Below are positions 1 to 8,490 of a stretch of 64,000 bases of DNA, in pieces; the first letter of the stretch is position 1, and each line of letters begins with the position of its first letter. This stretch comes from Bacteroidetes bacterium UBA3022 (GTDB lineage: Bacteria > Bacteroidota > Bacteroidia > Chitinophagales > BACL12): positions 1,060 through 65,059 of the forward strand of contig DDYY01000055.1 of the NCBI GenBank assembly GCA_002346225.1. The letters run 5' to 3'. The notes beneath the pieces were generated by a model, which was not told the DNA's origin, did not search any database, and saw only the letters and a program-made list of their open reading frames with translations. A program made the translations under genes and the position numbers.

Positions 1-198
1 CAACTCAAATTCAGTGGCGAAATCACCGGCATCCGGCTGATGGATATGCAGGGCAGAAACCTGCCTGTAACACTGATACCGGAAGGCTTTGATGTTTACC
101 GCGTAGAAGGCGGCCAGCTCGCAACGGGTAACTACATCCTTCGCATTGAAAGCAATGAACACACCCGTCATATACGCTGGCAGGTGCATGGAAATTAA
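1..198 (+). CDS. C-terminal fragment of a T9SS cargo protein
   Basis: The reading frame is open from base 1 and stops at 196-198, leaving 65 residues of a longer gene that begins outside the window. The fragment contains a GIRLMDMQGRNLP strand and then LATGNYILRIE, the usual end of a Bacteroidota type A sorting domain that directs proteins through the type IX secretion system. The N-terminal catalytic or binding part is not visible, so the function of the whole protein is unknown. The next gene runs toward it from the other strand, with only 7 bases between the stops. Confidence 0.8.
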   Translation, partial: QLKFSGEITGIRLMDMQGRNLPVTLIPEGFDVYRVEGGQLATGNYILRIESNEHTRHIRWQVHGN

Positions 199-205
199 AT
201 GTCGC

Positions 206-976
206 TTATGCTTCCGTAGCCAACTCCAGCACCATCGGACAGTGGTCGCTGTGCACGGCATCAGGCAAAATTGCTGCTGAGCGAATAGCCTCTTTCAGGT
301 TGTCGGTAACGGAGATATAGTCTATCCTCCAGCCTTTGTTATTAGCTCTAGCATTGGCGCGAAAACTCCACCAGGTATACTGATGGGGTGCTTCATTGAC
401 ATGTCTCAGGCTGTCGGTATAGCCGGAAGCAAACCACTTATCCATCCAGGCCCGCTCTTCCGGTAAGAAGCCGGAGGAGTTTTTATTTCCGCGCGGATCG
501 TGGATGTCTATCTCGCGATGCGCGATATTGTAATCGCCGCAAATGACCAGACGGGTTCGCGTAGCCCGCAGCTCCTGCAGGTAATCAAAAAGATAATCGA
601 GAAAAGCATATTTCACCGACTGGCGAATGTCGCCGGTAGTGCCGGAGGGAAAGTAAATACTCAACACCGACAGGTCGCCGAAATCAGCGCGAATAACACG
701 CCCCTCTTTGTCGTAGTCGGGATTATCGCAACCCACTACCACTGCATCGGGTTGCTGCTTGCTAAAAATCGCCACGCCACTGTAGCCCTTTTTTTCTGCC
801 ACTGCCGTGCACAGGTGGTAGCCCATTTCTTGGAATGCATTGAAATCAATCTGTTCATCCTGAGCCTTCAGCTCCTGCACACAAATTATATCCAGGTCCA
901 TCTGTTTCAGCCACTCCATCCAGCCTTTGTTGATGGCTGAACGAATACCGTTCAGGTTATATGTTGCTATTTTCAT
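206..976 (-). CDS. xth: Exodeoxyribonuclease III (ExoIII/AP endonuclease family)
   Basis: A 256-residue member of the endonuclease/exonuclease/phosphatase fold, acting in base-excision repair at abasic sites and 3' ends. Visible motifs are the N-terminal KIATYNLNGIRS strand, the metal-binding glutamate in VQE (E35), GDYN (147-150), RIDY (217-220) and the C-terminal SDH (243-245) with the catalytic histidine. Length fits the family. I chose the ATG at 976, seven codons inside the longest frame, because the conserved MKIATYN starts there and a TAnnTTTG -7 box (985-992, minus strand) lies just upstream of it but downstream of the longer start. Confidence 0.95.
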   Translation of the reverse strand: MKIATYNLNGIRSAINKGWMEWLKQMDLDIICVQELKAQDEQIDFNAFQEMGYHLCTAVAEKKGYSGVAIFSKQQPDAVVVGCDNPDYDKEGRVIRADFGDLSVLSIYFPSGTTGDIRQSVKYAFLDYLFDYLQELRATRTRLVICGDYNIAHREIDIHDPRGNKNSSGFLPEERAWMDKWFASGYTDSLRHVNEAPHQYTWWSFRANARANNKGWRIDYISVTDNLKEAIRSAAILPDAVHSDHCPMVLELATEA

Positions 977-984
977 GACGGCGT

Positions 985-992
985 CAAATATA
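985..992 (-). promoter_or_regulatory. -7 promoter element before xth
   Basis: CAAATATA on the plus strand reads TATATTTG on the minus strand, an exact match to the Bacteroidota -7 consensus TAnnTTTG. It ends 9 bases before the ATG, implying a leader of only a few bases. No convincing TTG -33 box is present at the usual distance. Confidence 0.45.
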
Positions 993-1025
993 GCCACAAT
1001 CTATCCGATTCATTACCTTAGTCGT

Positions 1026-3358
1026 ATGCGTATTGGTCGCCTGTTGCTTTCCCTGCTGCTCACAGTTGGCGCTGCCCATACCGCGATTGCGCAAAGCGAT
1101 GCACCCAACATATTATTTATTGTAATAGATGACCTCAACGATTACATGCCGCCTTTTGACGGACATGAGCAGGCTGTTGCTCCGGCTTTGATGGAACTGG
1201 CACAGTAGGGTACTGTTTTTCAGAATGCCTTCGCTTCCTCCCCGAAATGCATGCCTTCGCGTATGGCTATGCTCACCGGAAAGGTGCCCGATTATACCGG
1301 GGTCTACCGCAATATGGCGTGCAAACCTATCCGCGATTATACAGACAACGAAATTTTTGTGCTGCCGGAATACCTGAAAGATTCTGCCGGCTACTTCACC
1401 TACGGTGCCGGTAAAATTGCCCATTGCTACGATACTTATCCGGAGTACGATACCCTCACTACCGACCCCTGCGCCAAAACACTTTCATGGAACAAATACA
1501 TCGTCTTTCCCGGAGGTGAACAGCCCGATGTCAAAGCCTATGGCGACTCGGTCACATTGGGACAGGGTGGTTTGCGGAGGACACTCATTCCCGACTCTAT
1601 GGAGACGAAGATGTGGGACTATCAGGCCACCGACTCGCTCATTGCTTTCATTAATGCCGTGGGCTCCGGTGCAGATCCCGCTTGCGGCAAACCCTTGATG
1701 CTGACAATCGGTTATAAAAAGCCGCATCAGACGCTCTACATTCCCGAAAAATATTTTAGTCGTTATTACCAAGATAGCTGGACCTCCTATCCTTACCGGA
1801 AGCCTTATAACTTCCCCGAAGGCAGCTCTCCCTACAATGGCATTGTTATGCCACCGCAGCCTCTGTAAGGGCCAATTTAACCATCGCTTACCTGGCAGGA
1901 CTTGCCTATATCGATGCGCAGGTGCAACGCCTCATGGACGCATTGCAAGCCTATCCGGAATTGTATGAAAATACCATCATTGTCGTAGCAGGCGATCACG
2001 GCTATGCACTGGGAGAAAAACGCCACTGGCAAAAAGGTACCATGTGGGAAACCGATTTGCGTGTCCCCTTTTTCATTACCGACCTTCGAATGACCACCAC
2101 ACCTGAGGTTTACAATGTGGTAAGCTTACTGGATATTTTCCCGACCCTCTGCACTGTGGCAGGCGTTCCCCTTCCCCGGACCTCCGATGGTACGCTTTAC
2201 CCCGACGGCTATGATCTTAGCGGACAGATGCATTCCGATATGCCCGAACTGGAGTGGCCGGTACTCAGCAGCTACCTCCAGCAACCCGGAACCGGCCAGG
2301 GAACCTGTTTCCCTCAGCATTCGGTGCGCAACAACCGCTTTCATTTCATTCAATATACCTCCAACGGTGATAGCTGGGAGGAAGCCTGCAATGCAGCAGA
2401 GGCATGGAGGGAAGAGGAGCTCTACGAAATCGGCACGTACAGGGATATAGACCCCAATGAATGGAACAACCTCATTCGACAGGATTATTATCAGCCCGTT
2501 CGGGATTACCTGGCACAATGGTTACCCGGTGGAGATATGTATCTTAAGAGAACATATAAAAGTAATATTATATCTAATATCAGTGAATGTCTGGTCGACA
2601 GGGAAGGTGTCATAGATGTAACAGTGACCTTGACGGATTCGAATGGAATGGCGTCGGATATCCCTGTGGGTTATGCAGGAAGATGGACCTGCACAGCCAC
2701 AGATGATACACTCTATGGCCCCGCTGCTGCTTTTGACCTGGGTAGCATTACCGACCCCATATTAGAACAGGTGGGCATCTATTTCCAGTTGATAGACAGC
2801 GGCGGTACCGTTGTTTCCCTGGACCTGTTGGATATATATCTGGATAATGATAATACTCCGGAGTTGTATTTTTCCACCACCGCCATATCCCCTTTCACGG
2901 TTGTTATTGAGGATGTTGTCATAACGGGAAACCCCAACCGTATAGTCTGGGATTTCGGTGACGGCACCAGCATAGAAGGCCGACAACCCGGACCTCATAC
3001 CTATGCCACAACCGACTCCTACACCATAACCTGTAAGGTCTGGTATGGCAACCTGTCTGATTGCACGGTAAGCACCCAACAAACCGTAGTTTTGGAAGAA
3101 GGTGTTTTCAATACCCCGACATTATTCCTGTATCCCAATCCGGTAGCACAGGCGGTATTCGCTTCTGGCCCCCTGGGGGATGCGTTGTGGGAGGTATCGA
3201 TGTGGGATATTTCGGGAAGAATGGTCTGGCAACAATCCATCCGGTCTGCTGGTGGACGGATACAATGGCCGGTAAATCAGCTGCCTCCGGGGTATTATCA
3301 GGTGCACCTGCAAAACAATTCCGACAGCATGGATGGAAAGCTGATAATCAGCCGATGA
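1026..3358 (+). pseudogene. Iduronate-2-sulfatase-like T9SS sulfatase, interrupted twice
   Basis: A signal peptide (1-23) leads into a sulfatase domain starting APNILFIVIDDLN with the metal-binding Asp pair at 35-36. The formylglycine signature CMPSR lies at codons 75-79, where Cys would be matured to formylglycine. A PKD-like domain (WDFGDGTS, around 2950) and a T9SS type A sorting domain (LYPNP to the end) follow. Two lesions break it: an in-frame TAG at 1206-1208 inside an otherwise normal ELAQ-GTVFQNAF stretch, and a one-base loss near 1861 after which the frame moves by -1 (NGIVMPPQP then SVRANLTIAYLAG). Both flanks of each lesion read as normal sulfatase, so decay is recent or the lesions are sequence errors. 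Without repair the product would end after 60 residues. Confidence 0.85.
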
Positions 3359-3446
3359 GCGACTATTTTTGAAATAATATCCTTCGTTTTACAATGAAGT
3401 GACAGGTACTTTGTTTATACAGTGTGGATTTCCTGAAAAAAACATC

Positions 3447-3454
3447 TATTTTTG
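3447..3454 (+). promoter_or_regulatory. -7 promoter element before the SprF-like gene
   Basis: TATTTTTG matches TAnnTTTG exactly and ends 25 bases before the ATG at 3479. The nearest upstream TTG is too far away to be a -33 box, so only the -7 half is supported. Confidence 0.35.
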
Positions 3455-3478
3455 GTAGTTAAACAGCACTACTGTTGT

Positions 3479-4489
3479 ATGAAAAGAATCGCCGCGGTCA
3501 TAATACTTATCTGTTCCCTGGGAGCTGCCCGGGCACAGGACGTGCATTTCTCCCAGTTTGGGTCGGCACCGTTACTGTTGAATCCGGCCCTCACAGGGCT
3601 GAGCAGCTGTACGTACAGGGCCTCCCTCAACTATAGAAATCAGTGGGCCAGCATTGTAGGTCCTTCCTCTTATCAAACTTATGCCGGCGCTTTCGATATC
3701 GGATTATTCCGTGAGTCGTTTAACTACAGTATGCTCGGACTGGGCCTGATGGTATTCAATGATGTTTCAGGAGATGGCGCTCTTACCAACCTCACTATGA
3801 TGGGTTCTGTCGCCTACCACCAAAATATGGGTGGACGCGGCAATCACTACCTCTCTGTGGGTATCCAGGGTGGTCTGGTGCAAAAGAGTGTAGATTATAA
3901 TAACCTGGTTTTCGAAAGTCAGATTGGTCAGAACGGAGTGGATCCCAACCTGCCCAGCGGCGAATACGGCGACGATGCTTTTTCTTATTTTGACCTGAAC
4001 ATTGGTGCTAACTGGCGTTCACGCATCAGCAATAATTTTGCCTTCCAGTTCGGTGGTGCCTACCATCACCTGGGTGAACCATCAGAAAGTTTTTACAACC
4101 GCGTAGATAATAAACTAAATGCCCGCTACTCGGGATACGGCAGTTTCAAGCTCGGCTTCAATAAAGTAGTGGTCATTCCTTCCGGTATCTATATGGTGCA
4201 AACGGAAGAGAGCAACGAAGAAATCACCGCCGGTGCCACAGTGGGTATTGCCATGGATAAGGGCGGTTCCTTCCTTTATCTGGGTGGCCACTACCGCGTA
4301 GATGATGCCATCATCCCCAGCATAGGATTCGATTATAACAATATCCAGTTCGGACTCAGCTACGACATCAATATCTCCGACCTGAGTGCGGTGAGCGCTT
4401 ACAAAGGTGGTATAGAACTGTCGCTGATTTATGTGGGTTGCCTTACCAAGGAAAGGAAATACACCATCGACTGTCCCCGCTTCCTATAA
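3479..4489 (+). CDS. PorP/SprF family type IX secretion membrane protein
   Basis: A 336-residue outer-membrane protein with a signal peptide (MKRIAAVIILICSLGAARAQ) followed by DVHFSQFGSAPLLLNPALTG, the standard opening of the PorP/SprF family. The rest alternates short hydrophobic strands and turns, as expected for a beta-barrel, and ends in a short cysteine-containing tail. Family members help type IX secretion and gliding or attach to secreted adhesins. The start at 3479 gives the signal peptide; an in-frame GTG at 3452 would overlap the promoter. It follows a T9SS cargo sulfatase, and its stop overlaps the convergent DUF1905 gene by 6 bases. Confidence 0.9.
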   Translation: MKRIAAVIILICSLGAARAQDVHFSQFGSAPLLLNPALTGLSSCTYRASLNYRNQWASIVGPSSYQTYAGAFDIGLFRESFNYSMLGLGLMVFNDVSGDGALTNLTMMGSVAYHQNMGGRGNHYLSVGIQGGLVQKSVDYNNLVFESQIGQNGVDPNLPSGEYGDDAFSYFDLNIGANWRSRISNNFAFQFGGAYHHLGEPSESFYNRVDNKLNARYSGYGSFKLGFNKVVVIPSGIYMVQTEESNEEITAGATVGIAMDKGGSFLYLGGHYRVDDAIIPSIGFDYNNIQFGLSYDINISDLSAVSAYKGGIELSLIYVGCLTKERKYTIDCPRFL

Positions 4490-5014
4490 TTCCTTTTGCT
4501 GTTTGCGGCGGGCCTGTTCTTCCCTGATCATCTCGGAATAACCCATCTTTCTGGCAGTAGCCTGCACAGTCAATGCAATGCGCCTGGCTTTGGTAGCATC
4601 TGTTTTAGCGCCATCTATCCAGCCCGAAAAATACCGCTGGTGGCCTGGTGTAAGGCTCTTGAAAAACGCCAGCGCTTCGGGTTCATCAGCCAGACAAGCC
4701 AGTAGATCGGTCGACAATGCCACAGGAGTAGCATCCTTTTCGAGACTTCCCTGTACAGTATAGCCCAGACGAACACCTAACTGCTTGCGCAAATCGGCAT
4801 TGAGCGGCAGGATAAAGGCCCCTTCTCCCATGGGCATCAAGGCCTGTTGATGGATGGCTACCCCGTTCAAAACCCCTTTTACCCGAAACGATTGCTTGTT
4901 ACCCGGATAGAGCAATTGCACCTCTTCAGCTGTAATACTGATATAGGTCCAGCCGGTTTTTTCACCCATAGACCCAAAACGCTGCACCTTCCATGTGCCT
5001 TTCACTTGTGTCAT
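4484..5014 (-). CDS. DUF1905 / YdeI-OmdA domain protein
   Basis: A 176-residue soluble protein. The N-terminal half (GTWKVQRFG..GWTYISIT..) resembles the DUF1905 barrel. The C-terminal half (LLACLADEPEALAFFKSLTPGHQRYFSGWIDG then KARRIALTV) is the YdeI/OmdA-like helical domain seen in bacteriocin-protection proteins. Its molecular role is not settled. I prefer the ATG at 5014, preceded by an AGGGG stretch, over one seven codons upstream at 5035. There is no signal peptide, so it is probably cytoplasmic. It runs convergently into the SprF-like gene. Confidence 0.75.
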   Translation of the reverse strand: MTQVKGTWKVQRFGSMGEKTGWTYISITAEEVQLLYPGNKQSFRVKGVLNGVAIHQQALMPMGEGAFILPLNADLRKQLGVRLGYTVQGSLEKDATPVALSTDLLACLADEPEALAFFKSLTPGHQRYFSGWIDGAKTDATKARRIALTVQATARKMGYSEMIREEQARRKQQKEL

Positions 5015-5035
5015 GCTACCCCTAAAATAGTGCAT

Positions 5036-5068
5036 TTGGCATTTCCATTTAAATTAACACTACCTTTG
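5036..5068 (+). promoter_or_regulatory. Bacteroidota promoter for the DEAD-box helicase
   Basis: TTG at 5036-5038 and TACCTTTG at 5061-5068, 22 bases apart, match the Bacteroidota consensus of TTG and TAnnTTTG. The ATG follows about 117 bases after the -7 box, so the helicase mRNA would have an unusually long leader. Confidence 0.65.
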
Positions 5069-5184
5069 CACCCGAAATTATTAGCCTTACGTAGGCGGAG
5101 TTTAACAAGGTCCCTGCAATTTCAATGTCGTCGCTGCAAGGTTTGTCAAAAGCTGCTCTCGGGCAAACCTAAAAAAATTCGTAC

Positions 5185-6894
5185 ATGACGTTTTCATCAC
5201 TTGGGCTACCTGCGCCCATTCTCAAAGCTATTGATGCTTTAGGATTCACTGAACCTACACCCGTTCAGGAACAAACCATACCTGTGTTGCTGGAAGGCGA
5301 CGGCGACCTCGTTGCCCTCGCACAAACAGGAACCGGTAAAACCGCTGCATTCGGACTGCCGATGCTGGCACAGATAGAAGTAATGGACCTGACACCTCAG
5401 GCACTCATACTCTCGCCAACACGCGAACTGGCCGTACAAATCACATCCGATCTGCAATCGTACGGGAAGTTCATGCCCGGCCTGCGCGTGATTTCAGTGT
5501 ACGGTGGAGCCTCCATCCAAACGCAAATCCGCGAATTGCAGAAAGGTTGTCACATCATTGTGGCTACCCCGGGCAGAATGGTAGACCTGTTGTCGCGCAA
5601 GAACATCATGGACATCTCTCAAATTCGCACGGTAGTACTGGACGAAGCAGACGTGATGCTGAACATGGGTTTTAAAGAAGACCTCAACCGCATCCTAAGC
5701 GAAACACCTGCTGAAAAAAGAAGCTGGATGTTTTCTGCTACCATGCCCCAGGATGTTGCACGCATAGCTAAAAAATATATGAATAATCCGGTGGAAATTA
5801 CTACCGGAACCAAGAATACGGGAAATGAAAATATAGAACACGAGTTCTATATGGTGCATGCGCGCGACAAATATGCCGCGCTGAAACGCATTGCAGATTT
5901 TTACCCGGAAATATTCGGTATTGTTTTCTGTCGTACCAAAATTGAAACCCAGCAGATAGCCAAAGCCCTCATCGACGATGGCTATAATGCAGATGCCATC
6001 CACGGCGACCTTACCCAGGCGCAACGCGATAACGTGATGGGCCGTTTCCGCAACCGCAGTATACAGATGCTGGTCGCTACCGATGTGGCAGCACGCGGAA
6101 TTGACGTAGACAACGTAACGCATGTAGTCAACTACGGACTACCGGATGAACCCGAAAACTATACCCACCGAAGCGGCAGAACCGCCCGTGCGGGAAAGTC
6201 GGGCATATGTATAAGTATTATTCATATGCATGAGAAGGGCAAAATCCAGCATATTGAAAAACGCACCGGAAAACGCTTTCAGCAGAAACAAGTGCCCGGC
6301 GCCTTTGAAGTTTGCGGTAAGCAGCTCGTAGCGCTCATGAATAAAGTGCGGGAAGTTAAAGTGAACTCCGAAGATATTGCTCCCTTCATGCCGCACATCG
6401 AAGCAGCACTCGAGGGACTGAGCAGGGAAGAAATTATCCAGCGATTCGTATCAGTAGAGTTCAACCATTTCCTCGATTACTATCGCAATACACCCGATCT
6501 GAATATTCACCAGGGTGGCACCCGTGGGGGCAGAGAGGAACAACGCGGCGGCAGAAGCGGCGGTCCGGTGAAATTCTTCATCAACCTCGGTGAGCGCGAC
6601 GGACTGGATGCACCTGCACTGAAGCATCTGCTTTCCGTAGCCGGTCAGGTAGACCAGTCGGATATTGTGTGGACCGACCTGCGCAACAATTACTCTTTCT
6701 TTGAAGTACGACCCGAACAGGCCGCAGGCTTACTGCGCAACGCCAAATCAGGACATACCTTCATGGATCGCAAAGTAGTGATTGAACAACGCGACCGCCA
6801 AAGCGACGACCGAGGGTCCAGGGAAAGAACCCGCAGACCTGCCAGTGGTGGTGGCAACAGAGGCGGAAAAAAACGCGACCGAAAACGCTGGTAA
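5185..6894 (+). CDS. deaD: DEAD-box ATP-dependent RNA helicase
   Basis: A 569-residue helicase with the full motif set: Q motif (TPVQEQTIP), Walker A AQTGTGKT (46-53), PTREL, DEAD (153-156), SAT (184-186), and HRSGRTARAG (328-337). After about residue 450 a DbpA/CsdA-type RNA-binding domain is visible (VKFFINLGERDGL to VVIEQ), followed by a basic Arg/Gly-rich tail. This order matches DeaD/CsdA, which remodels structured RNA and helps ribosome assembly in the cold. The long leader may allow cold or autogenous control; that part is inference. It converges on the nitroreductase with 4 bases between stops. Confidence 0.93.
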   Translation: MTFSSLGLPAPILKAIDALGFTEPTPVQEQTIPVLLEGDGDLVALAQTGTGKTAAFGLPMLAQIEVMDLTPQALILSPTRELAVQITSDLQSYGKFMPGLRVISVYGGASIQTQIRELQKGCHIIVATPGRMVDLLSRKNIMDISQIRTVVLDEADVMLNMGFKEDLNRILSETPAEKRSWMFSATMPQDVARIAKKYMNNPVEITTGTKNTGNENIEHEFYMVHARDKYAALKRIADFYPEIFGIVFCRTKIETQQIAKALIDDGYNADAIHGDLTQAQRDNVMGRFRNRSIQMLVATDVAARGIDVDNVTHVVNYGLPDEPENYTHRSGRTARAGKSGICISIIHMHEKGKIQHIEKRTGKRFQQKQVPGAFEVCGKQLVALMNKVREVKVNSEDIAPFMPHIEAALEGLSREEIIQRFVSVEFNHFLDYYRNTPDLNIHQGGTRGGREEQRGGRSGGPVKFFINLGERDGLDAPALKHLLSVAGQVDQSDIVWTDLRNNYSFFEVRPEQAAGLLRNAKSGHTFMDRKVVIEQRDRQSDDRGSRERTRRPASGGGNRGGKKRDRKRW

Positions 6895-6898
6895 GTCT

Positions 6899-7633
6899 TT
6901 AGAGCTTAAATATTATACTGTCGTTCGGCACCCGGATGCGCTCGTTGTAGATGCCTTCAGGTGTAGGAGGTCCGCAACTAATAATCATGTTGATTTCACT
7001 TCCGCGGGGCAAGCCCAGGAAGCGTTTCACCTTTTGTGAATCAAAGCCCTCCATCGGACAGGTGGCATAGCCCTCTGCTGTCATGCTGAGCATGAATGTC
7101 TGCGCTGCCAATGCTGCGCTTTTATGGCATACAACCCGCAAATCCTGACGGCGCACCTGCCATACTACCGGACGCCGGAAGGAGGCGAAGAAAACAATCA
7201 GCTGGCGTATCCTTCCCCACAAGCCCAGCCAATCCTGGAAATAATACATGGGCATCAGTCGGCCGTAATAAGACCTGAAGCGTTTCAGGCGATGGGCGAT
7301 CTCCGGGCGCTCAGCGTAGTAAGCTTCATATGCCTGCAGCATAAAGCGGCTGCGCTGTTTCCACAAATCGCGGCGCACCACAATAAGTACCAGCTCGCGG
7401 GCGGTGGTGGCTGCTTTCTGACCCATGCAGTACTGCGCTATGCGGCGCATTTTTTCCGGGTCCTGTACCCGGTAAAATTCCCATAACTGCATATTGCTGC
7501 TGTTGGGCGCCAGTGCCGCACGCTCCAGACTCCTTTGCACGGCATCGGAATCAAATGGTGACTCCTGATCATAAATGCGCACCGATCGACGTTCCTGTAC
7601 TATGGCATCGAACTGCTGAGCTGCTTCCTTCAT
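6899..7633 (-). CDS. Nitroreductase family flavoprotein
   Basis: A 244-residue protein with the nitroreductase start VQERRSVRIYD (FMN phosphate contacts at RRSVR, 15-19), ALAPNSSNMQLWEFYRV, a central alpha-helical insertion, and the late MTAEGYATCPMEGFD and INMIISCGPP segments. Such enzymes use FMN and NAD(P)H to reduce nitro, quinone or enone compounds; the substrate here cannot be read. No signal peptide is seen. It is longer than minimal family members because of the insertion around residues 95-150. Confidence 0.88.
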   Translation of the reverse strand: MKEAAQQFDAIVQERRSVRIYDQESPFDSDAVQRSLERAALAPNSSNMQLWEFYRVQDPEKMRRIAQYCMGQKAATTARELVLIVVRRDLWKQRSRFMLQAYEAYYAERPEIAHRLKRFRSYYGRLMPMYYFQDWLGLWGRIRQLIVFFASFRRPVVWQVRRQDLRVVCHKSAALAAQTFMLSMTAEGYATCPMEGFDSQKVKRFLGLPRGSEINMIISCGPPTPEGIYNERIRVPNDSIIFKL

Positions 7634-7705
7634 AGTGCAATAATAGGCAGCTTAGCTGAATGACCGGGTTGCAATATTTCCACTACTTTTAGGAAAAATA
7701 TACAC

Positions 7706-8428
7706 ATGCTGCTGAAAAATTCCCTTCTTGTGCTGCTCACTACGACGCTGTTTACACTTACCAGCTGCCTCGACATTGTGGAAGATCTGCTGATTAAAGA
7801 CGACGGGTCGGGTACTTATACCCTTACCATGGACTTCGGTCGAATGATGAGCGACCCCTTCATGCGCGAAATGATGATGTCGACACTGGCAGAAGAAGGT
7901 TCCCTCACAGCAGGCGACATGGAAATGGATACCACTATGTATTTCGACAATATGCCGGCACCACCTGCGGGTGTGTATGCCAATATCTGGAAGGAAGCCA
8001 ACATGCATGTAACCCTGAGCGAAAAAGACAGCAAGCTCCAATCGCGTATTACCATTCCCTTCGCACAAATGAGCGATATCGCATATGCTTTCGATGCGAT
8101 GGGTACCGATGAGGATGCGGGCACCATGTTATCCGGTGGAGGTATTTTTTCAGAAGCCGGCTTTGACTTTTCCTTAAACGGCACGGAACTGCAGCGCAAC
8201 CGCTTCCAGATGTCAGAAGAATTGATGGATGACGAAGAAGCGGAGTTTATAAAACTATTCATTGGAGATGCCACTTTCACCACCTACTATCACCTGCCCG
8301 GTAAGGTTAAATCTACCAGTATTGCAGATGCCGTTGTAGAGGGGAATGAAGTTACCGTGATACACAACCTGCTCGACCTCATGGAAGGCAACAGCAGCAA
8401 CGGCGGCAGCATCAAGTTCCGCAAGTAA
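7706..8428 (+). CDS. Lipoprotein of unknown function
   Basis: A 240-residue protein with a type II signal sequence ending in LTSC (Cys21), so a lipid-anchored envelope protein. The mature part begins IVEDLLIKDDGSGTYTLTMDFGRM and is rich in Asp and Met, with no motif I recognise. It stands alone, divergent from the nitroreductase and 62 bases ahead of the von Willebrand A gene on the same strand, so the two could be co-transcribed. Confidence 0.75.
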   Translation: MLLKNSLLVLLTTTLFTLTSCLDIVEDLLIKDDGSGTYTLTMDFGRMMSDPFMREMMMSTLAEEGSLTAGDMEMDTTMYFDNMPAPPAGVYANIWKEANMHVTLSEKDSKLQSRITIPFAQMSDIAYAFDAMGTDEDAGTMLSGGGIFSEAGFDFSLNGTELQRNRFQMSEELMDDEEAEFIKLFIGDATFTTYYHLPGKVKSTSIADAVVEGNEVTVIHNLLDLMEGNSSNGGSIKFRK

Positions 8429-8490
8429 GCGGCCATCAGACAATATTTTTCTTCCCAAAGGGTTAATGTAGGTACACCATCCCTTCCTGC

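Noticed and set aside
1206..1208. TAG as a recoded sense codon (stop-codon reassignment or readthrough)
   Set aside because: The same gene also has a frameshift, and other genes in the window end normally; simple decay or error is the better explanation.
1855..1870. Programmed -1 frameshift in the sulfatase
   Set aside because: No slippery heptamer or downstream structure is evident, and sulfatases are not known to use one.
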